DNA from: Pseudomonadota bacterium
GTDB lineage: Bacteria > Pseudomonadota > Gammaproteobacteria > Burkholderiales > Sulfuriferulaceae
Direction: 5' to 3'
Assembly: GCA_021801025.1 (NCBI GenBank)
Contig: JAJYYK010000001.1
Location: 62,001-126,000, forward strand
DNA length: 64,000 nucleotides
The notes beneath the pieces were generated by a model. It was not told the DNA's origin. It searched no databases and saw nothing but the letters and a program-made list of their open reading frames with translations. Below are positions 60,654 to 64,000 of the stretch, in pieces. The stretch's first letter is position 1, and each line of letters begins with the position of its first letter. Both the position numbers and the translations under genes were made by a program.

Positions 60654-62692
60654 TGCGGTTCACTTTGCATGAATTCATCTTTTCAGTGAAGACTTTTATG
60701 GCCGCCATGCTGGCGTTGGCCATTGCTTTCAGCTTGAATTTAGAGCGTCCGTTTTGGGCCATGTTATCGGTTTATATCACCAGCCAGCCATTGTCTGGCG
60801 CGGTACGCTCCAAAGCCGCATATCGATTGCTGGGAACTTTGGTGGGATTGGCGGCAACTTTGGTATTCGTGCCCTACTTTATTAATTCGCCGGAATTAAT
60901 GGTGACTGTGCTGGCGGCCTGGATAGGATTGTGTTTGTATCTTTCCTTGCTGGATCGGACCCCTCGTTCCTATGTGTATATGCTGGCAGGATATACCGTG
61001 GGGATCATTGGTTTTCCCAGCGTGAACAATCCTGTTGATTTGTTTGCGACCGCTGTCGCCAGAGTGGAGGAAATATCACTGGGGGTTTTGTGCGCAAGTT
61101 TGGTGCATAGCCTTATTTTTCCGCAACCCGTGATGCCAGCGATACAGGGGAAAATCACTTTTATTCTGAAAGAAGTTGAAGTTTGGGTGAAGGACGCCCT
61201 GTCCGGAGTGCCTGCCTCCAGGTCAGAACATAAACGTCGTCGTGTTGCGGCGGATTTGACCGAATTGCATGTATTGGCAACACACCTGCCTTACGATACT
61301 GCGATCACCCGCCACGTCAATCAGGAGATGCAGGCGTTAGAGGACCGGTTGGTGGTGGTGTTACCTGTGGTGGACATGGTCGAAGACCGCTTGGTTATTT
61401 TGCAAAATGGCGAACCACCCCTGCCAGCCGAATTGGTCACGCTGGTCGGCGATGTCAGGCAATGGGTTACGGGTGGCAGTCTGATTTCGCCTGCTGGCGC
61501 AGCGGAATCATTGATGCTGCGCTGTCAGGCATTGGAACCGCTCATCAATGTGCGTACCTCCTGGCATGAAGCGCTTCAATTAAGTTTGTGTGCACGGCTA
61601 TCGGAACTCATTGAGGTGATGCAGGACGTGCGTGAACTGGCGCGTTGCGTGATATATCCAGAAAAGGATGCGTCTTTGCGTGTAGAGGCGCTCACCAGTG
61701 CAGTGAGTAAGCGAGCGCTTCATTTGGATCAGGGTATGGCTTTGCTATCGGGTCTTGCTGCGATCATCACCGTGATGGCGTGTGGATTTCTGTGGATTTA
61801 TGCCGTGTGGCCAGATGGCTATGTGGCGGCGATGATGGCAGGGATGTTCGCCTCCCTGTTTGCGAATATGGATGATCCAACGCCGGCCCTGCATGGTATG
61901 TTTCGTTATATTATGCTCGCTATGCCGATTGTAGCGATTTATTTGTTTGCTATTTTTCCAATGATTGATGGATTTCCGATGCTGGTACTGGTATTGGCAC
62001 CCATTATGTTGCTGATTGGACTATTTATGGCCAAGTCGTCTACATATCTGTTGGGGATAGCCTTGTCGATAGGCGTGATCTCCGGTATGGCCATCACACC
62101 AAATTTTAATGAGGATTTTGCTGGTTTTGCCAATACCAATCTGGCAATGCTGGTGGGTATTGTGGTGACAATCATGGTGATTCGCCTGTTTAGAGTGGTG
62201 GGTGCCGAATCAGGTGTAAAACGTTTATTGCGTTTTGGCTGGCAAGATCTGGTTGCTATTTCAACCCAGCGCGTTCCGATGAGCCGTTCAGTATGGGGCA
62301 GTCGCATGTTGGACCGCGTCGGTTTGTTATTGCCTCGCCTCGTCATTGCCGAGCATCCTGCCACCCTGGCCACTGATGAGCCACTTCGGGATTTGCGTCT
62401 TGGGTTGAGTGTGCTTGATTTGCGCGCAGTAAGAAAAAAATTGGATGGTGTAGCAGGAGAAGCAATTGATCATTTGTTGCTGGGGATTGCCGATTACTTT
62501 CGCGCGCTGAGCAGAGGGAAAACTGGTGCCCCGTTGAGGTCACTTATTCAAGATATTGATATTGCGATGAAGGAAATAATGACGCTTGACTTGCAAACGG
62601 ACCGGCGCGCGGGATTGCTCGCGCTTGTCGGTTTGCGACGGATGCTCTTTCCTTCCGCACCGGGTTATTCTATCGCCAGTGAGTGCATATGA
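60653..62692 (+). CDS. FUSC-family inner-membrane transporter (AaeB-like)
   Basis: A 679-residue protein with two sets of about six hydrophobic helices (residues ~15-165 and ~360-505), each followed by a cytoplasmic helical part: the fusaric-acid-resistance/AaeB architecture. PFWAMLSVYITSQPLSGAVRSKAAYRLLGT-type and the second-half ANMDDPTPALHGMFRYIMLAM segments are typical. It would pump aromatic carboxylic acids or other toxic compounds with the periplasmic adaptor encoded two genes on. ATGA overlap with the next gene. Confidence 0.9.
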   Translation: MRFTLHEFIFSVKTFMAAMLALAIAFSLNLERPFWAMLSVYITSQPLSGAVRSKAAYRLLGTLVGLAATLVFVPYFINSPELMVTVLAAWIGLCLYLSLLDRTPRSYVYMLAGYTVGIIGFPSVNNPVDLFATAVARVEEISLGVLCASLVHSLIFPQPVMPAIQGKITFILKEVEVWVKDALSGVPASRSEHKRRRVAADLTELHVLATHLPYDTAITRHVNQEMQALEDRLVVVLPVVDMVEDRLVILQNGEPPLPAELVTLVGDVRQWVTGGSLISPAGAAESLMLRCQALEPLINVRTSWHEALQLSLCARLSELIEVMQDVRELARCVIYPEKDASLRVEALTSAVSKRALHLDQGMALLSGLAAIITVMACGFLWIYAVWPDGYVAAMMAGMFASLFANMDDPTPALHGMFRYIMLAMPIVAIYLFAIFPMIDGFPMLVLVLAPIMLLIGLFMAKSSTYLLGIALSIGVISGMAITPNFNEDFAGFANTNLAMLVGIVVTIMVIRLFRVVGAESGVKRLLRFGWQDLVAISTQRVPMSRSVWGSRMLDRVGLLLPRLVIAEHPATLATDEPLRDLRLGLSVLDLRAVRKKLDGVAGEAIDHLLLGIADYFRALSRGKTGAPLRSLIQDIDIAMKEIMTLDLQTDRRAGLLALVGLRRMLFPSAPGYSIASECI

Positions 62693-62922
62693 CAGCGGAA
62701 CTGAATATTCAGGGGATTTATGTCCCGGCACTGCTGGTGCTGGGTATTTTGGCCGGATTGATTGGTATGGCGGTGCAGCGTTTGTTTATGGTGCTGGGTA
62801 TGTACCGCTGGATATGGCATCGCAGTCTGTTCGATTTCGCGTTAATGCTGATTATTTGCTGGTTGCTGGTCAGTGCGTTATTCCATGGTTTTTTTTCATT
62901 CATTTTTAAACCGTTTTTGTGA
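62689..62922 (+). CDS. DUF1656 small membrane protein (AaeX-like)
   Basis: A 77-residue protein with two hydrophobic helices (VPALLVLGILAGLIGMAVQRL and FALMLIICWLLVSALFHGFF). DUF1656 proteins always sit between FUSC pumps and their HlyD-type adaptors, as here; their exact role is unknown. The ATG overlaps the FUSC stop by four bases. Confidence 0.9.
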   Translation: MTAELNIQGIYVPALLVLGILAGLIGMAVQRLFMVLGMYRWIWHRSLFDFALMLIICWLLVSALFHGFFSFIFKPFL

Positions 62923-62927
62923 AGATT

Positions 62928-63827
62928 ATGAAAGCATTCTTAGGTCAATTGATACGACCCCTGATGACGATCGGCGTGGTGATCCTTGCCCTGGCGCTGC
63001 TGTGGCCGATGATTGTGCATTACCAGTTCGACCCGTGGACGCGCGATGGTCGGGTGCGCGCTGATGTTGTACAAGTTGCCGCAGATGTCTCCGGGCTGGT
63101 CACGGAAGTGCGTGTGGTTGACGATCAAGCGGTGCGTAAAGGCGATGTGTTATTTGTCGTCGATCATGATCGCTATGCGCTGGCCTGTGCGCAAGCGCAA
63201 GCACTGCTCGGCAAACAAAACGCGGCGCTGCATCAGGCGCAACGAGAAAATGCGCGTAACCATGCGCTAGGTAATCTGGTGGCGACGGAAACCCTGGAAC
63301 AGGGGCAGGAAAAAGAAGAACAGGCCAGGATGGCGCTGCAACAGGCCGAGGCCGAACTCAATATTGCACGCCTTAATCTGGACAGAACACAGGTGAGAGC
63401 CATGGTAGACGGCATAGTTTCCAATCTCACCCTGCGCCCGGGCGATTATGTCGCGGCGGGTCACCCTGGTCTGGCGCTGATCGATACGAGCACGTTGCAT
63501 GTGGAAGGTTATTTTGAAGAAACCAAGTTGCGTTTTATTGCCGTGGGTGATCCGGTCATTGTGCACCTCATGGGTGAAGAGGCCAATATTACCGGACATG
63601 TACAGAGTATTTCAGGGGGCATTGAAGACAGGGAGCGCGGTCCGAGTACAACATTACTGGCCAATGTGAACCCGACTTTTAGCTGGATACGTTTGGCCCA
63701 GCGCGTGCCGGTATGGGTTGCTCTGGATCATGTTCCAAAGGGTCTGCGCTTGATTGCAGGGCGTACCGCGACGGTGACGGTGGTTAAGCGTCAGTCAGGT
63801 CATGTTAAAACAGGGAGGCACACTTGA
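62928..63827 (+). CDS. HlyD-family periplasmic adaptor (AaeA-like)
   Basis: A 299-residue membrane-fusion protein: one N-terminal helix (LMTIGVVILALALLWPMIV), DPWTRDGRVRADVVQVAADVSG (the AaeA/EmrA entry), a lipoyl half-motif VTEVRVVDDQAVRKGDVLF, a short coiled-coil hairpin (about 85-150) and the second lipoyl half VDGIVSNLTLRPGDYV. It bridges the inner-membrane pump to the outer-membrane channel. A GTG at 62919 overlaps the previous stop (GTGA) and is an alternative start. Confidence 0.92.
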   Translation: MKAFLGQLIRPLMTIGVVILALALLWPMIVHYQFDPWTRDGRVRADVVQVAADVSGLVTEVRVVDDQAVRKGDVLFVVDHDRYALACAQAQALLGKQNAALHQAQRENARNHALGNLVATETLEQGQEKEEQARMALQQAEAELNIARLNLDRTQVRAMVDGIVSNLTLRPGDYVAAGHPGLALIDTSTLHVEGYFEETKLRFIAVGDPVIVHLMGEEANITGHVQSISGGIEDRERGPSTTLLANVNPTFSWIRLAQRVPVWVALDHVPKGLRLIAGRTATVTVVKRQSGHVKTGRHT

Positions 63828-64000
63828 AACCATTGCGATGGTTGATCTTTGCGGTTGCTTTGTTGATGGTCGCCGGATGTACGACACTGGGGCCGGATTA
63901 TCATGTGCCGGCTACAGCGGTCGCCAAACGCGCATCCGTGGGCGCCCCATTTATGGGTGCTAACGCGAGCAATACGGCAAATGATGACATAAAGGGCAAA
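63824..64000 (+). CDS. NodT-family outer-membrane efflux lipoprotein, 5' part
   Basis: The frame starts at TTG 63824 after GGGAGG, overlaps the adaptor gene by four bases, and runs off the window after 59 codons. The visible part has a lipoprotein signal (LIFAVALLMVAGC, with Cys as the lipid site) and the first mature residues TTLGPDYHVP, exactly as in NodT/OprM-type channel proteins. It would complete the tripartite efflux pump. Confidence 0.88.
   Translation, partial: MKPLRWLIFAVALLMVAGCTTLGPDYHVPATAVAKRASVGAPFMGANASNTANDDIKGK

Overview
The window looks like chromosomal DNA from around the replication origin of a betaproteobacterium, most likely a sulfur- and iron-associated member of the Nitrosomonadales type. 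This placement is inference. It rests on the dnaA-dnaN-gyrB origin block beside rpmH-rnpA-yidD-yidC-mnmE and mnmG-rsmG-parA-parB, an SAH riboswitch on ahcY, 6S RNA between zapA and the 5-formyl-THF cyclo-ligase gene, and an ornithine-lipid gene pair. A tetrathionate-hydrolase-like beta-propeller, a TusE/DsrC-like protein and a Fur-controlled FTR1 iron module point to sulfur and iron metabolism.

Layout: 0-3.1 kb has rpsR (cut by the window edge), rpsF and the heat-shock groESL operon behind a sigma-32 promoter. 3.2-7.3 kb has a secreted PQQ-type propeller, then riboswitch-ahcY-metF (methyl cycle). 7.3-16.3 kb has a nitronate monooxygenase, rpmBG, an M16 peptidase, ftsYEX, fau, 6S RNA, zapA, a zapB-like gene and queH. 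16.3-21.5 kb has an acyltransferase, an outer-membrane protein, FTR1 permease, a cupredoxin, and a lipoamide-dehydrogenase/IscA-like pair. 21.5-24.4 kb is an accessory island with an IS6-type transposase remnant, similar palindromes on both sides and a tightly overlapping three-gene operon. The operon encodes a pentapeptide-repeat protein fused to a channel-like membrane domain, a small DNA-polymerase-beta-type nucleotidyltransferase, and a small helical protein. I consider this the best candidate for an undescribed system.

24.4-36.7 kb has rep, apaH, olsA, olsB, hemE and gltDB. 36.8-41.1 kb is parB-parA-rsmG-mnmG with a perfect parS site. 41.5-46.6 kb has a MsrA-thioredoxin-MsrB fusion and the mnmE-yidC-yidD-rnpA-rpmH cluster. 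47.1-52.3 kb is dnaA-oriC-dnaN-parS-gyrB. 52.4-60 kb has lnt, nadA, an NrtR-type regulator, an AEC transporter, mpl, a RutE-like reductase and a TusE-like protein. The end (60.2-64 kb) is a MarR-controlled aromatic-acid/multidrug efflux operon (FUSC, DUF1656, HlyD-type, NodT-type lipoprotein) cut by the window edge.

I saw no rRNA, no convincing tRNA, no CRISPR array and no intact insertion sequence. A 56-nt dispersed palindromic repeat occurs at least three times between 41 and 56 kb. All functional calls come from reading the sequence and from memory of the families; no database search was run.
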